17,740 nucleotides of DNA from JBOFFI01 sp051657245 (GCA_051657245.1 JBOFKI010000047.1:1-17740); one strand, 5' to 3'. Numbered from the stretch's first letter, positions 6,942 to 14,954 are shown. A program made the numbers and translations. The notes: generated by a model not told the origin, from the sequence alone.

Positions 6942-6986
6942 TTTTATAGATTAAAGCGTTGGTTTATTAAGTAGAAAGGCAGAAAC

Positions 6987-9563
6987 ATGTTTGAAAATTA
7001 CACCGAGCGAGCCAAAGGATTTTTGCAAGTTGCCCAAACCTATGCCCAGCGCCAAAACCACCAACAGCTTCTGCCAGAACACCTGCTTCATGGGCTTTTG
7101 GAAGATAAAGAAGGGCAGTGTGCCACGCTCATCAACCAAGCGGGGGGGCTTCTCTCTCCATTAAAAACAGCGCTCCAAGACGCTTTTAAAAAAATTCCCC
7201 AGGTTGAGGGCCAAGGCGCCGGACAGCTTTACATGGCTTCCCAAACCCAAGCTGTTTTGAAACAAGCAGAAGATTTGGCCCATCAATGGGGAGATAGCTA
7301 CGTTACGGTAGAAGCCCTCTTAATGGCGCTTTTAAAAGCGCCCCAAGCTGAAACGGCTGCTCTTTTTGCGAAAGCTTCTGTGAAAGAAGCACCTCTCAAA
7401 CAGGCCATTGATGCCCTTCGCAAAGGCCGCAAAGCTACCAGTGCGAGTGCTGAAGAAGGCTATGATGCCCTTAAGAAATATGGCAAAGACCTTACAGAGC
7501 TTGCGCGCCAGGGAAAAATCGACCCCGTCATCGGGCGGGATGAAGAGATTCGGCGGACCATTCAGGTGCTCTCCCGTCGCACTAAAAACAATCCCGTTTT
7601 AATCGGTGAGCCAGGGGTTGGGAAAACGGCCATCGTTGAGGGGTTGGCTTTACGCATTATCAAAGGTGATGTCCCTGATACCTTAAAGGAAATTCAGCTG
7701 ATCGTGCTGGATTTGGGGGCCTTGATTGCGGGGGCTAAATTTCGGGGAGAATTTGAGGAGCGCCTCAAAGCTGTGATCTCTGAGATCACCCAAAATCCAG
7801 GGGATATTGTGCTGTTCATTGACGAGCTGCATACCTTGGTGGGAGCTGGCAAGGCCGAAGGCGCCATGGATGCGTCGAACATGCTTAAACCTGCCCTTGC
7901 AAGGGGAGAGCTGCACTGCATCGGCGCCACAACCTTGGACGAATACCGCCAACATATTGAAAAAGATGCTGCCCTGGCGCGGCGGTTTCAGCCTGTGTTT
8001 GTGGGAGAGCCCAGTGTGGAAGAAACCGTTTCTATCCTGCGGGGGTTGAAGGAAAAATATGAACTCCACCACGGAATTCGGATTACGGATGGCGCTTTGG
8101 TGGCAGCTGCAAATCTTTCTAACCGGTATATCTCAGACCGTTTTCTACCCGACAAAGCCATTGATTTAATGGACGAGGCAGCCAGCCGGCTTCGGATGGA
8201 GGTCAACTCTAAGCCTGAGTCTATTGATGAGCTTGATCGCCGGATTATTCAGTTAAAAATTGAGCGGGAAGCCTTGAAAAAAGAACAGGATCCCGCCTCG
8301 AGGGACCGATTAGGGAAGCTGGAGGAAGAGCTTTCAGAGCTGGAGAAAGAGTCGGAGAGCCTCACCCAAAGCTGGCAAGAAGAAAAGCAAAAAATCACAG
8401 GGGTTCAAAAACTGAAGGAACAGCTGGAAAGTGCGCGGTTAGAGCTCGAGCAAGCCCAGCGTCAGGGTAATTTAGCCCGGGCGGGAGAGCTTCTCTACGG
8501 CGTTATCCCTGAGCTTGAACGAAAGGTTGGCGAAGCTGGTCAGCATTCAGGCTCTGCCTTTCTTCGGGAAGAAGTGACGGATAAAGACATTGCAGCCATC
8601 GTGTCTCGCTGGACGGGGATTCCGCTGGACAAGATGTTGGAAGGCGAGCGGGAAAAGCTTCTTCAGATGGAGTCTCTTTTGCAGGAACGGGTGGTTGGCC
8701 AAGAAGAAGCTGTGAAGGCCGTTAGCGAAGCCATGCGAAGGGTGCGTGCGGGCCTTGCTGACCCGAACCGCCCCATGGGCTCGTTTCTCTTTTTAGGTCC
8801 AACGGGGGTTGGAAAAACAGAACTGTGCAAGGCATTGGCTGCTTTTTTGTTTAATGACGACAATGCCTTGTTGCGGATTGATATGTCTGAATATATGGAG
8901 CGCCATGCGGTGGCACGGCTTATCGGGGCGCCTCCTGGATATGTTGGCTATGAAGAAGGGGGAGCGCTGACAGAAGCCGTTCGCCGGCGTCCCTATCAGG
9001 TCATTTTATTTGATGAGGTTGAAAAAGCCCACCCGGATGTCTTCAATTTGTTGCTCCAGGTATTGGATGATGGTCGTCTCACCGACAGCCAGGGGCGTAC
9101 GGTGGATTTTCGCCATACGCTTATTATCTTAACGTCTAACCTGGGCAGCGAAGTGATTGCGGAGGACCCATCAGGGGATACGGTTTTATCAAGTATAATT
9201 CGGGAAAAGGTGATGGTTGTGGTGCGACAAGCCTTCAGGCCTGAATTTTTAAATCGCTTGGATGATATTTTGTTATTTCGGCGTTTGGCGCGAGGGGATA
9301 TGGATCAGATTGTCGCCATTCAATTGAAGCGCTTGGATGCCCTTTTGGCTCAACAGCACATCACCCTCAAGCTGACGCCTGAGGCGCGCACGTGGCTTGC
9401 GCAGGCGGGGTATGACCCAGTTTATGGCGCTCGCCCTTTGAAGCGTGTGATCCAGCGTGCCCTTCAAAACCCTTTGGCGTCGTTTATTTTGGAAGGAAAA
9501 ATCCAAGAAAAAGGCGTGGTAGAGGTGAATGCGGGACCCCAGGGGTTAACTTTTTCGACCTAA
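6987..9563 (+). CDS. clpB: ATP-dependent disaggregase ClpB (Hsp104 family)
   Basis: At 858 residues this is a standard-length ClpB. It has a Clp N-terminal double repeat (about 1-145). AAA module 1 has Walker A GEPGVGKT (207-214) and Walker B VLFIDE (275-280). A long coiled-coil middle domain rich in Glu/Lys/Leu (about 405-525) distinguishes ClpB from ClpA/ClpC. AAA module 2 has Walker A GPTGVGKT (604-611) and Walker B VILFDE (672-677), followed by the small C-terminal domain. The hexamer threads aggregated protein through its pore together with DnaK/DnaJ. The start ATG follows AGAAAGG. Its divergent neighbour dnaJ works in the same pathway, so shared stress control of the 201-bp spacer is plausible. 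No frameshift or missing motif is seen. Confidence 0.98.
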   Translation: MFENYTERAKGFLQVAQTYAQRQNHQQLLPEHLLHGLLEDKEGQCATLINQAGGLLSPLKTALQDAFKKIPQVEGQGAGQLYMASQTQAVLKQAEDLAHQWGDSYVTVEALLMALLKAPQAETAALFAKASVKEAPLKQAIDALRKGRKATSASAEEGYDALKKYGKDLTELARQGKIDPVIGRDEEIRRTIQVLSRRTKNNPVLIGEPGVGKTAIVEGLALRIIKGDVPDTLKEIQLIVLDLGALIAGAKFRGEFEERLKAVISEITQNPGDIVLFIDELHTLVGAGKAEGAMDASNMLKPALARGELHCIGATTLDEYRQHIEKDAALARRFQPVFVGEPSVEETVSILRGLKEKYELHHGIRITDGALVAAANLSNRYISDRFLPDKAIDLMDEAASRLRMEVNSKPESIDELDRRIIQLKIEREALKKEQDPASRDRLGKLEEELSELEKESESLTQSWQEEKQKITGVQKLKEQLESARLELEQAQRQGNLARAGELLYGVIPELERKVGEAGQHSGSAFLREEVTDKDIAAIVSRWTGIPLDKMLEGEREKLLQMESLLQERVVGQEEAVKAVSEAMRRVRAGLADPNRPMGSFLFLGPTGVGKTELCKALAAFLFNDDNALLRIDMSEYMERHAVARLIGAPPGYVGYEEGGALTEAVRRRPYQVILFDEVEKAHPDVFNLLLQVLDDGRLTDSQGRTVDFRHTLIILTSNLGSEVIAEDPSGDTVLSSIIREKVMVVVRQAFRPEFLNRLDDILLFRRLARGDMDQIVAIQLKRLDALLAQQHITLKLTPEARTWLAQAGYDPVYGARPLKRVIQRALQNPLASFILEGKIQEKGVVEVNAGPQGLTFST

Positions 9564-9592
9564 AGTTGGTAACGCTTTTTTCGTAAAATAAT

Positions 9593-9621
9593 TTGACAGT
9601 TTGAGCTTAATTTGTTACATT
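9593..9621 (+). promoter_or_regulatory. promoter of the pseudopilin cluster
   Basis: A perfect TTGACA -35 (9593-9598) and TACATT -10 (9616-9621) are spaced by 17 nt, 29 nt before the ATG at 9651. This is one of the best sigma70 matches in the window and separates the following cluster from clpB. Confidence 0.68.
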
Positions 9622-9650
9622 AATCATGCTTTAAAAAGTAGCGTTAAGGT

Positions 9651-10343
9651 ATGAAAAAAAATAAAAAAATTTGGCAAGAAGGCTTTAGTCTTATCGAATT
9701 AGCTATCGCGTTAGTTGTCATTGGTTTGATCCTGGGTGGCATTTTTAAAGGTCAAGAGCTGATTGAACGGGGCAGGTTGCAAAAAACCATCTCCCAGATT
9801 GCGGACTACCAGCTTGCTCTGACCACTTTTGTGGAACAGTATGAGGCAATCCCAGGAGATTTTTCCATGGCCACAGCCACGTGGGGGCAGCAGGCATCCA
9901 ACGGCAATCAAAATGGCATTATTGAAGGGAAGGGCATGGAGCGCGGCAGTGAAGCTGTCACCTTTTGGCAACATCTCTTTCTTGCAGGCCTTATTCCAGA
10001 TCCTGGGCGTTTATCTCAAGGAGAGCAAGTCCATTTTGGCCAAGGGGTTCCTAAAGCGCCACTGGGTGGTGGTTTTACAGTTGAGACAGATCCTGCCCAA
10101 GATCTAAAAGGTTTGTGGATGTTGCTGGGTCAAGAGGCTGGAAACCGGGGAAATGGGGCTCTTTTAACACCTGTCCAAGCGATGGCTATCGACAAAAAAC
10201 TTGATAATGGAGACCCTTTGTCGGGTCGTATTCGGGCTAAGGAAGGGGTTGGCATTTCTGCGGGGCAATGTGTTGCGAACGGGCGGTACGCGGTTCACCA
10301 TAAAGACCCTGCTTGTGTTTTATATTTTTCTCTCCAATTTTAA
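9651..10343 (+). CDS. type IV pilin-like / type II secretion pseudopilin (first)
   Basis: A 230-residue protein with a class III prepilin signal: a short basic leader (MKKNKKIWQEG), cleavage expected after Gly11, then FSLIELAIALVVIGLILGG with the conserved Glu5 of the mature protein. The body has an 'IPGDFSMATATWG' stretch and 'EAVTFWQHLFLAGLIPDPG', known from a group of prepilin-type proteins in host-associated alphaproteobacteria. It should be processed by a prepilin peptidase (PilD/GspO) and inserted in the inner membrane. AAGG precedes the ATG. A second prepilin-type gene follows 21 nt later. No secretin, ATPase or peptidase gene is nearby. Whether it belongs to a pilus or a type II secretion pseudopilus cannot be decided. 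Confidence 0.83.
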   Translation: MKKNKKIWQEGFSLIELAIALVVIGLILGGIFKGQELIERGRLQKTISQIADYQLALTTFVEQYEAIPGDFSMATATWGQQASNGNQNGIIEGKGMERGSEAVTFWQHLFLAGLIPDPGRLSQGEQVHFGQGVPKAPLGGGFTVETDPAQDLKGLWMLLGQEAGNRGNGALLTPVQAMAIDKKLDNGDPLSGRIRAKEGVGISAGQCVANGRYAVHHKDPACVLYFSLQF

Positions 10344-10364
10344 AGGGTGAAATGGGTTGAAAAC

Positions 10365-11186
10365 GTGAAAAAACCAAACAATTCCAAAGGGCACAAACCT
10401 TTGAAGTATGTGTGGGCTGTTTTTCGAAATCAGGAAGGATTTTCTCTGCTAGAAATCGCCCTAGGGTTGATGCTTTTAGGCATGCTGGGCGGTATTTTTC
10501 TTCCTTTTTTGATGAATCAGCAACAGCTTCGAAAAAGCCAGCTTACGTTGCAGCATCAAGAACGAATTATCCACAGCTTGGCCTTGTATGCCACCCTTCA
10601 CGGAAGACTTCCCTGCCCAGGGAACCCATCTGCTAAGGGAAAAGAGCGGGGGGTGGCGCTTGCTTACTGCACGTCTCAAACTGCCGTTGGGATTGTGCCG
10701 TACAGAAGCCTTGGATTGCCTGAGCAGTTTTCAAAAGATGGTTACTTAAATGAGTTTACCTATGGGGTTCATCCTTCCCTTGCAAAGCCGGTGCAGCAAG
10801 CCATGGCGCCGGAAAGGTCTTCTGATGATCGTGGATTTTGTGCCAAGATCCATGAAAAAGAACATAAGCATTTTCTTGATGTTCAAGAAGGTGAAACGCC
10901 TTCTGTGCGGCAAAGCTTGAAGGGAGGGGATGTCATTGCGTTTGTGCTTGTCAGCCATGGCCCTTCAGGGGAAGGAGCCTTTCAAAAGGGAATCCTTGGA
11001 ACAACCAGGCGCTCTTTGCACCAAGCAGGACCGTGCAAGCTTAAAAACGCTGATGGAGACCTTGTTTTTTGCGCGAAGCCAACTTCCCAAGAAGCAGGGC
11101 TTTTTGATGACCGGGTCAAGTGGGAAACCCGCTATAATTTCGCAAGTTATTATATGAAAGCCCCTTGTCAACCCATACCTCAGTGA
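10365..11186 (+). CDS. type IV pilin-like / minor pseudopilin (second)
   Basis: A protein of about 273 residues with a prepilin cleavage motif: RNQEG, then FSLLEIALGLMLLGMLGG, with mature Glu5 present. The leader is long (about 25 residues), as in some minor pilins. A following helix and 'ALYATLHGRLPCPGNP' resemble a group of minor prepilin-type proteins in which an RLPCP motif precedes a 'GIVPYRSLGLPE..KDGY' segment. Several cysteines suggest disulfides in the exported domain. I use GTG at 10365, where a GGG sits 8 nt upstream. The GTG at 10347 has an AGGG directly abutting it and no spaced Shine-Dalgarno. It is almost certainly co-transcribed with the first pseudopilin. The VOC gene starts 15 nt after its stop. 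Confidence 0.78.
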   Translation: MKKPNNSKGHKPLKYVWAVFRNQEGFSLLEIALGLMLLGMLGGIFLPFLMNQQQLRKSQLTLQHQERIIHSLALYATLHGRLPCPGNPSAKGKERGVALAYCTSQTAVGIVPYRSLGLPEQFSKDGYLNEFTYGVHPSLAKPVQQAMAPERSSDDRGFCAKIHEKEHKHFLDVQEGETPSVRQSLKGGDVIAFVLVSHGPSGEGAFQKGILGTTRRSLHQAGPCKLKNADGDLVFCAKPTSQEAGLFDDRVKWETRYNFASYYMKAPCQPIPQ

Positions 11187-11201
11187 GGATAAATAAAATC
11201 T

Positions 11202-11621
11202 ATGAAGCCGCGTATTAACATGATTACCCTTGGAACTCGCAATTTAGAGCGTGCAACTGCGTTTTATACCCATGGGCTTGGGTTTCCTCAAATGCCATGT
11301 GAGGGAGAGGATATTGCTTTTTTTGAGCTCCAAGGCACATGGCTTGCCTTATATCCATGGGAGCTTTTGGCAAAAGACGCCCTGGTTGATGCTGAAGGGT
11401 CTGGATTTAGAGGTTTTACTTTGGCGCATAACGTCAGCGATGAAAATCAGGTAGTCCATCTTTTGAAAGCTGCTGAAGAAGCGGGGGCTTCCATCAGCAA
11501 ACCGGCTCAGCCTACAGAATGGGGTGGATTTTCAGGCTATTTTCAAGACTTGGACGGCTATCTTTGGGAGGTGGCTTTCAATCCATTTTTTTGGCCTGGG
11601 CCCGGAGAGACAAAAGCATGA
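11202..11621 (+). CDS. VOC (glyoxalase/bleomycin-resistance) superfamily protein
   Basis: A 139-residue single-domain protein with the paired beta-alpha-beta-beta-beta units of the vicinal oxygen chelate fold. The first unit begins INMITLGTRNLERATAFYTH. The second ends SGYFQDLDGYLWEVAFNP, whose Glu is a typical metal ligand position. Family members are metal-dependent lyases, dioxygenases or resistance proteins, and this sequence does not tell which. GAGGATAA overlapping the upstream stop gives a ribosome binding site with a longish spacer. Its stop overlaps the start of the following NTPase by ATGA, so the two are translationally coupled. Why it sits behind two pseudopilin genes is unclear. 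Confidence 0.82.
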   Translation: MKPRINMITLGTRNLERATAFYTHGLGFPQMPCEGEDIAFFELQGTWLALYPWELLAKDALVDAEGSGFRGFTLAHNVSDENQVVHLLKAAEEAGASISKPAQPTEWGGFSGYFQDLDGYLWEVAFNPFFWPGPGETKA

Positions 11622-12157
11622 GTCGTTACATCCTTACGGATGCGCCTGGATGCGGAAAAACATCAGTTATTAAAGCGTTGGAATTATAAGGTTATTCGGT
11701 TACCCATGAAGCTGCGACAGACGTTATCGCTGAAGAACAAGCTCTGGGTAATGCAAAGCCCTGGGTGTCTTCAAATTTTATCAATAAAATCTTGGCCTTG
11801 CAAAAAAAACGGCAGCAAGTATCAGGTTCTTTAGAAAATTTACAATTTTTTGATCGTTCACCTTTTTGCACCTACGCCCTTTCACTATATCCTGGGTATA
11901 AGCCGTCTGATGATTTAGAAAGAGAGATTGAGCGCATTCAAGATCACGGCCTTTACGATCAAAAAGTTTTCTTTTTAGAAAATTTAGGATTTATAGAGGC
12001 CACCGAGGCTCGTCAGATAAATTTTGAAGAAGCTTTGAAATTCGAAGCGCTTCACCTGGAAATATACGCCAGATTCGGGTATACGTGTGTAAGAATACCG
12101 GCGATGACAATTCGTGAACGGGTTGCTTTCGTGCTTATGTCTGCAATAACACTGTAA
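11618..12157 (+). pseudogene. AAA_28-type NTPase interrupted by an in-frame TAA
   Basis: Translation from the ATG at 11618 gives a P-loop start (MSRYILTDAPGCGKTSVIKA) and then stops at codon 24, TAA at 11687-11689. Continuing in the same frame gives GYSVTHEAATDVIAEEQ, a 'FFDRSPFCTYAL' block and a C-terminal RIPAMTIRERVAFVL, ending at 12157. These are the ordered parts of the AAA_28 family of small (about 180-residue) NTPases. A single CAA (Gln) to TAA change would explain the break, since the family usually has 'A..GY' here. There is no frameshift and the remainder is well preserved, so the mutation is probably recent. Re-initiation downstream would make a protein without the Walker A loop. 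The start overlaps the VOC stop by 4 nt. Confidence 0.85.
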
Positions 12158-12309
12158 CGTGTTTATGCCAAGTCCCATTTTTAATTGATCCAAACGCGCA
12201 AAAAAGGGACTAAATATCTAGGGCTCAAGCGGAGGGGGGCGACGCCTTTTTTTATGAAGCGCGCCCGCGCGTTTTCCTGTACCCCTTTGTCATCCTCGCG
12301 CTTTTTTTT

Positions 12310-12335
12310 GTCATCCCCGCGGCGGCGGGGATCCA
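12310..12335 (-). repeat. REP-like palindrome, unit 1 (inverted)
   Basis: GTCATCCCCGCGGCGGCGGG is followed by GATCCA. This is the reverse orientation of unit 2. A second partial head (GTCATCCTCGCGC) lies just upstream at about 12290-12302, so the similarity to unit 2 extends over about 55 nt. Confidence 0.85.
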
Positions 12336-12422
12336 GGGAAAACCCAACCAAAAGCTTAAAAAACGCCCCAAAATTTGAAGGCTGCAGCTTAGGGAAAGCA
12401 GGCCTGCAGAGGCGTTGAATCC

Positions 12423-12448
12423 TAGATTCCCGCCGCCGCGGGAATGAC
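12423..12448 (+). repeat. REP-like palindrome, unit 2
   Basis: The core is ATTCCCGCCGCCGCGGGAAT followed by GAC. It is the inverted partner of unit 1 across about 87 bp, a REPIN-like layout. The ATTCCC...GGGAAT frame is the same as in the neisserial dRS3 repeat. A further GGGAATGAC half copy follows at about 12460-12468. Confidence 0.87.
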
Positions 12449-12536
12449 AAAGGGAGCGTGGGAATGACAGAAAAGGGGCGCGGGGAACTTTTTGATTCAT
12501 TAAAAAATGATTTAAGGAGAGCTATAGGGTGTTTTT

Positions 12537-12580
12537 AGGCGTTGAAGCCTAGATCCCCGCCTGCGCGGGAATGACAAAGG
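12537..12580 (+). repeat. REP-like palindrome, unit 3, direct repeat of unit 2
   Basis: AGGCGTTGAAGCCTAGATCC is followed by CCGCCTGCGCGGGAATGACA and AAGG. It matches 12410-12453 with few differences over 44 nt, so units 2 and 3 are direct copies including the 5' GGCGTTGAA flank. Confidence 0.87.
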
Positions 12581-12738
12581 TAGACCTTTCTTCCCCAATC
12601 ATGCCCTCACGCAACAAGGGTCTTATTTCATGAGGTAGCTCCTGGATCTCGATATGAGACTTGACAAAATAGCCTAAAATCAGGTTAACCTTGGGTTTTG
12701 AGAATGGTGGTGCGCTACCTAGGTAAGATGAGAGACCC

Positions 12739-14013
12739 ATGTTAGACCTGAAATGGATTCGTGAAAGCCCTGCATTATTAGATTTGGCTTTGCAAAATCG
12801 GAACTATCTGCCTGTTTCAGAAGAGATTTTGTCTTTGGACCAAAAGCATCGAGGTCTTTTAACGGATATTCAAAAGCTTCAGGCCAGGCGTAACGTCCTC
12901 GCAAAATCCATCGCAGAAACCAAAAAGCAGCAGCTTTCGGCTGTGCACTTGATGGATGAGTCCTCTGAGATTCGGGACCAACTGATTTCCCTTGAAACGG
13001 AAGAGGCAGAAATTTCTGCTGCTTTAAAAGCACTTCTAGAAACCCTTCCCAATATTCCATCTGCAGATGTGCCGGTGGGGAAAGATGAGAAAGGCAATGT
13101 GGACGTGCGGACATGGGGTCAGGTTCCCCATTTTGCATTCACACCCGTTTCCCACGAAATTTTGGGGGAGCGTTTGGGGGAAATGGATTTTGAGCAGGCC
13201 TCTCAAATTTCAGGGGCTCGCTTTTGTTTGTTAAAAGGCCAGCTGGCTTTGTTGGAGCGGGCGCTGGCTTCTTTTATGCTAGACACCCACACCCAAGAAT
13301 TTGGGTATGAGGAGATATCCCCCCCTTACTTGGTGAGAGAAGAGGCCGTTTATGGTGTTGGGCAGCTGCCTAAGTTTGCGGCAGATCTTTTCGCCACAAC
13401 AGATCGGCGTTGGTTGATTTCAACGGGGGAAGTTTCTTTAACGAATTTAGTTAGGGAAAAGATTTTAAATGCTTCTGAGCTCCCCCTTCGTTATGTTGCT
13501 TATACGCCTTGTTTTCGATCTGAAGCGGGGGCTGCAGGAAAAGACACTAAGGGGATGATTCGCCTTCATCAATTTTCTAAAGTTGAGCTTGTCCACGTGT
13601 GCGAGCCAGAAGCATCAGAGCAAGAACACGCCTTTTTGTTAAAAGCCGCAGAAACCATTTTGCAAAAATTAGAGCTTCCCTATCGGGTGATGCTTCTGTG
13701 CACGGGCGATATGGGCTTCCAGTCCAAAAAAACCTATGACCTTGAGGTTTGGTTGCCCTCTCAAGAAACTTACCGGGAAATTTCAAGCTGTTCCAATTGC
13801 GGTGATTTTCAGGCAAGGCGGATGAAGGCACGTTTTAGGAGACCTGGAGAAAAATCTTTGTGTGAGGTTCATACATTAAATGGATCAGGGTTGGCGGTTG
13901 GACGAACATTAGTAGCTGTGTTAGAAAACTATCAGCAGGAAGATGGGTCAATTTTGATCCCAAAAGTTCTACAACCTTATATGCGGGGACAAGAAAGGAT
14001 TGCTAAAAGATGA
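12739..14013 (+). CDS. serS: seryl-tRNA synthetase
   Basis: A class II synthetase of 424 residues that charges tRNA-Ser with serine. The N-terminal ~110 residues form the long antiparallel coiled coil (DQKHRGLLTDIQKLQARRN through the Glu-rich return helix) that grips the long variable arm of tRNA-Ser. Motif 1 lies near YEEISPPYLV. Motif 2 is RYVAYTPCFRSEAGAAGKDT. Motif 3 is SGLAVGRTLVAVLENYQ near the C-terminus. 'STGEVSLTNL' in the active site corresponds to the Thr-Ala/Ser-Glu serine pocket. The length is normal. The ATG at 12739 begins MLDLKWIRES, the standard start. A cognate tRNA-Ser gene lies at 17226-17315. The stop overlaps the next start by ATGA. Confidence 0.97.
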   Translation: MLDLKWIRESPALLDLALQNRNYLPVSEEILSLDQKHRGLLTDIQKLQARRNVLAKSIAETKKQQLSAVHLMDESSEIRDQLISLETEEAEISAALKALLETLPNIPSADVPVGKDEKGNVDVRTWGQVPHFAFTPVSHEILGERLGEMDFEQASQISGARFCLLKGQLALLERALASFMLDTHTQEFGYEEISPPYLVREEAVYGVGQLPKFAADLFATTDRRWLISTGEVSLTNLVREKILNASELPLRYVAYTPCFRSEAGAAGKDTKGMIRLHQFSKVELVHVCEPEASEQEHAFLLKAAETILQKLELPYRVMLLCTGDMGFQSKKTYDLEVWLPSQETYREISSCSNCGDFQARRMKARFRRPGEKSLCEVHTLNGSGLAVGRTLVAVLENYQQEDGSILIPKVLQPYMRGQERIAKR

Positions 14014-14954
14014 AAAATTTGAAGGGTTTGAGGACCATTTTTTTCCTGGGCTTGGTTTTTTTGTTGGCTTCTTGCGGGGGGGAGAACTATCCCCAGACAG
14101 CTCCGATCATTTTAGGCCCCCATCAAGTTTTGGTGGGTCCGGGTGATACGGTTTATCGAATCGCCTACCAGCATGGTGTGTCAACCCGGGCTTTAATTGA
14201 AGCAAACCGTTTGGCATCCCCTTATTTCTTAAATCAGGGGCAAATTTTAGTGCTTCCAGATCCATCGGGAGATCCAGAGCCTGTGAAAGGAAATGAAAAC
14301 GTTGAGGCGGCAAGTGTCAAAGATTCAGGCGAGGAAGACATGGACAGCTTGAAACCACTTCCTCTAACAGCCATTCCCCATGAATCTGAACCAGGGGATC
14401 ATCCGCGGGAGGGACTCAAAAACTTGGGTGAAAGGCCTGCACTTCGCCAAGAAAATGTGCTGCCCCAAATGGATGAAAAAAGCGATAAACCCTCTAACCC
14501 AAACGCGGGCCTTGGGGAAGAGAAGGCTAGCAAGATTGCTGCACCTAAGGAAGCTTCGGTTGCACCTCCTTCGGGAGATGGAAAATTTCCCTGGCCTGTG
14601 GAGGGGAGTGTGATTGGAAAATTTGGCAGAGGGGCCGGGAAAGGTGGTCAAGATGGGATCCGGATTGCTGCGTCAGAAGGTACTTCGGTTAAAGCCATTC
14701 AAGCGGGAAAAGTGATCTATGTGGGAGACGAGATTCGAAATCTTGGAAATTTGGTGTTGGTGCAACATAAAGGGGGATGGATCAGCGCCTACGGTCACTT
14801 AGGAAAAGCAACCGTTGCAGTAGGAGACACCATTAAATATGGTCAATCTATCGGCTCAGTTGGAAAAACAGGTACAGTTAAAGAGCCCCAGCTTTATTTT
14901 GAATTGAGAAAAAACAAAAAACCAGTTGATCCGTTAGGCCATCTTAGGTCATAA
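14010..14954 (+). CDS. nlpD: NlpD-like lipoprotein with LysM and degenerate LytM (M23) domains
   Basis: A 314-residue lipoprotein with lipobox LLASC (lipidated Cys22). A LysM peptidoglycan-binding domain follows at about 38-83 (VGPGDTVYRIAYQHGVSTRA ... GQILVLP). A low-complexity acidic linker runs from about 84 to 190, and a LytM/M23 domain occupies about 193-312. In active M23 enzymes zinc is held by HxxxD and HxH. Here the corresponding residues are Gln214/Arg218 and Gln294/Tyr296; only His263 (YGHLG) remains. The domain should therefore be non-catalytic and, as known for NlpD/EnvC-type factors, probably activates a cell-wall amidase during division. It overlaps serS by 4 nt, so it is translationally coupled. 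The serS-to-yajC location is typical of alphaproteobacterial NlpD/DipM-like genes. Confidence 0.85.
   Translation: MKNLKGLRTIFFLGLVFLLASCGGENYPQTAPIILGPHQVLVGPGDTVYRIAYQHGVSTRALIEANRLASPYFLNQGQILVLPDPSGDPEPVKGNENVEAASVKDSGEEDMDSLKPLPLTAIPHESEPGDHPREGLKNLGERPALRQENVLPQMDEKSDKPSNPNAGLGEEKASKIAAPKEASVAPPSGDGKFPWPVEGSVIGKFGRGAGKGGQDGIRIAASEGTSVKAIQAGKVIYVGDEIRNLGNLVLVQHKGGWISAYGHLGKATVAVGDTIKYGQSIGSVGKTGTVKEPQLYFELRKNKKPVDPLGHLRS

Larger units (their letters stand above)
12158..12738. other. non-coding spacer carrying REP-like repeats
   Basis: About 580 bp without a credible gene. Open frames here (for example ones encoding SFPRRRESRI or PRRRGDDKK) are merely translations of the palindromic repeats. 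The spacer contains three REP/dRS3-like units at 12310-12335, 12423-12448 and 12537-12580. A GC-rich CGCG/CGCG stem occurs near 12260-12275. The final 150 bp before serS should carry its promoter. TTGACA occurs at 12661-12666 but no good -10 box lies 16-18 nt beyond it. Confidence 0.7.

Noticed and set aside
12181..12500. Open frames encoding SFPRRRESRI and PRRRGDDKK
   Set aside because: They are translations of REP/dRS3-like palindromes, a common artefact. They have no ribosome binding site and no other recognisable sequence.
12310..12580. CRISPR-like array of three repeats
   Set aside because: The units are palindromic and in mixed orientation, and spacers are unequal (about 87 bp and about 90-127 bp). 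This fits REP/REPIN elements, not CRISPR.
12661..12684. TTGACA box as a serS promoter
   Set aside because: The -35 match is perfect, but no acceptable -10 box is found 16-18 nt downstream. A TAAAAT occurs only 8 nt away.
12719..13138. Minus-strand open frame of 139 codons over the start of serS
   Set aside because: It is fully inside the serS coded region and promoter area, has no motif, and reads as antisense of the serS coiled coil.
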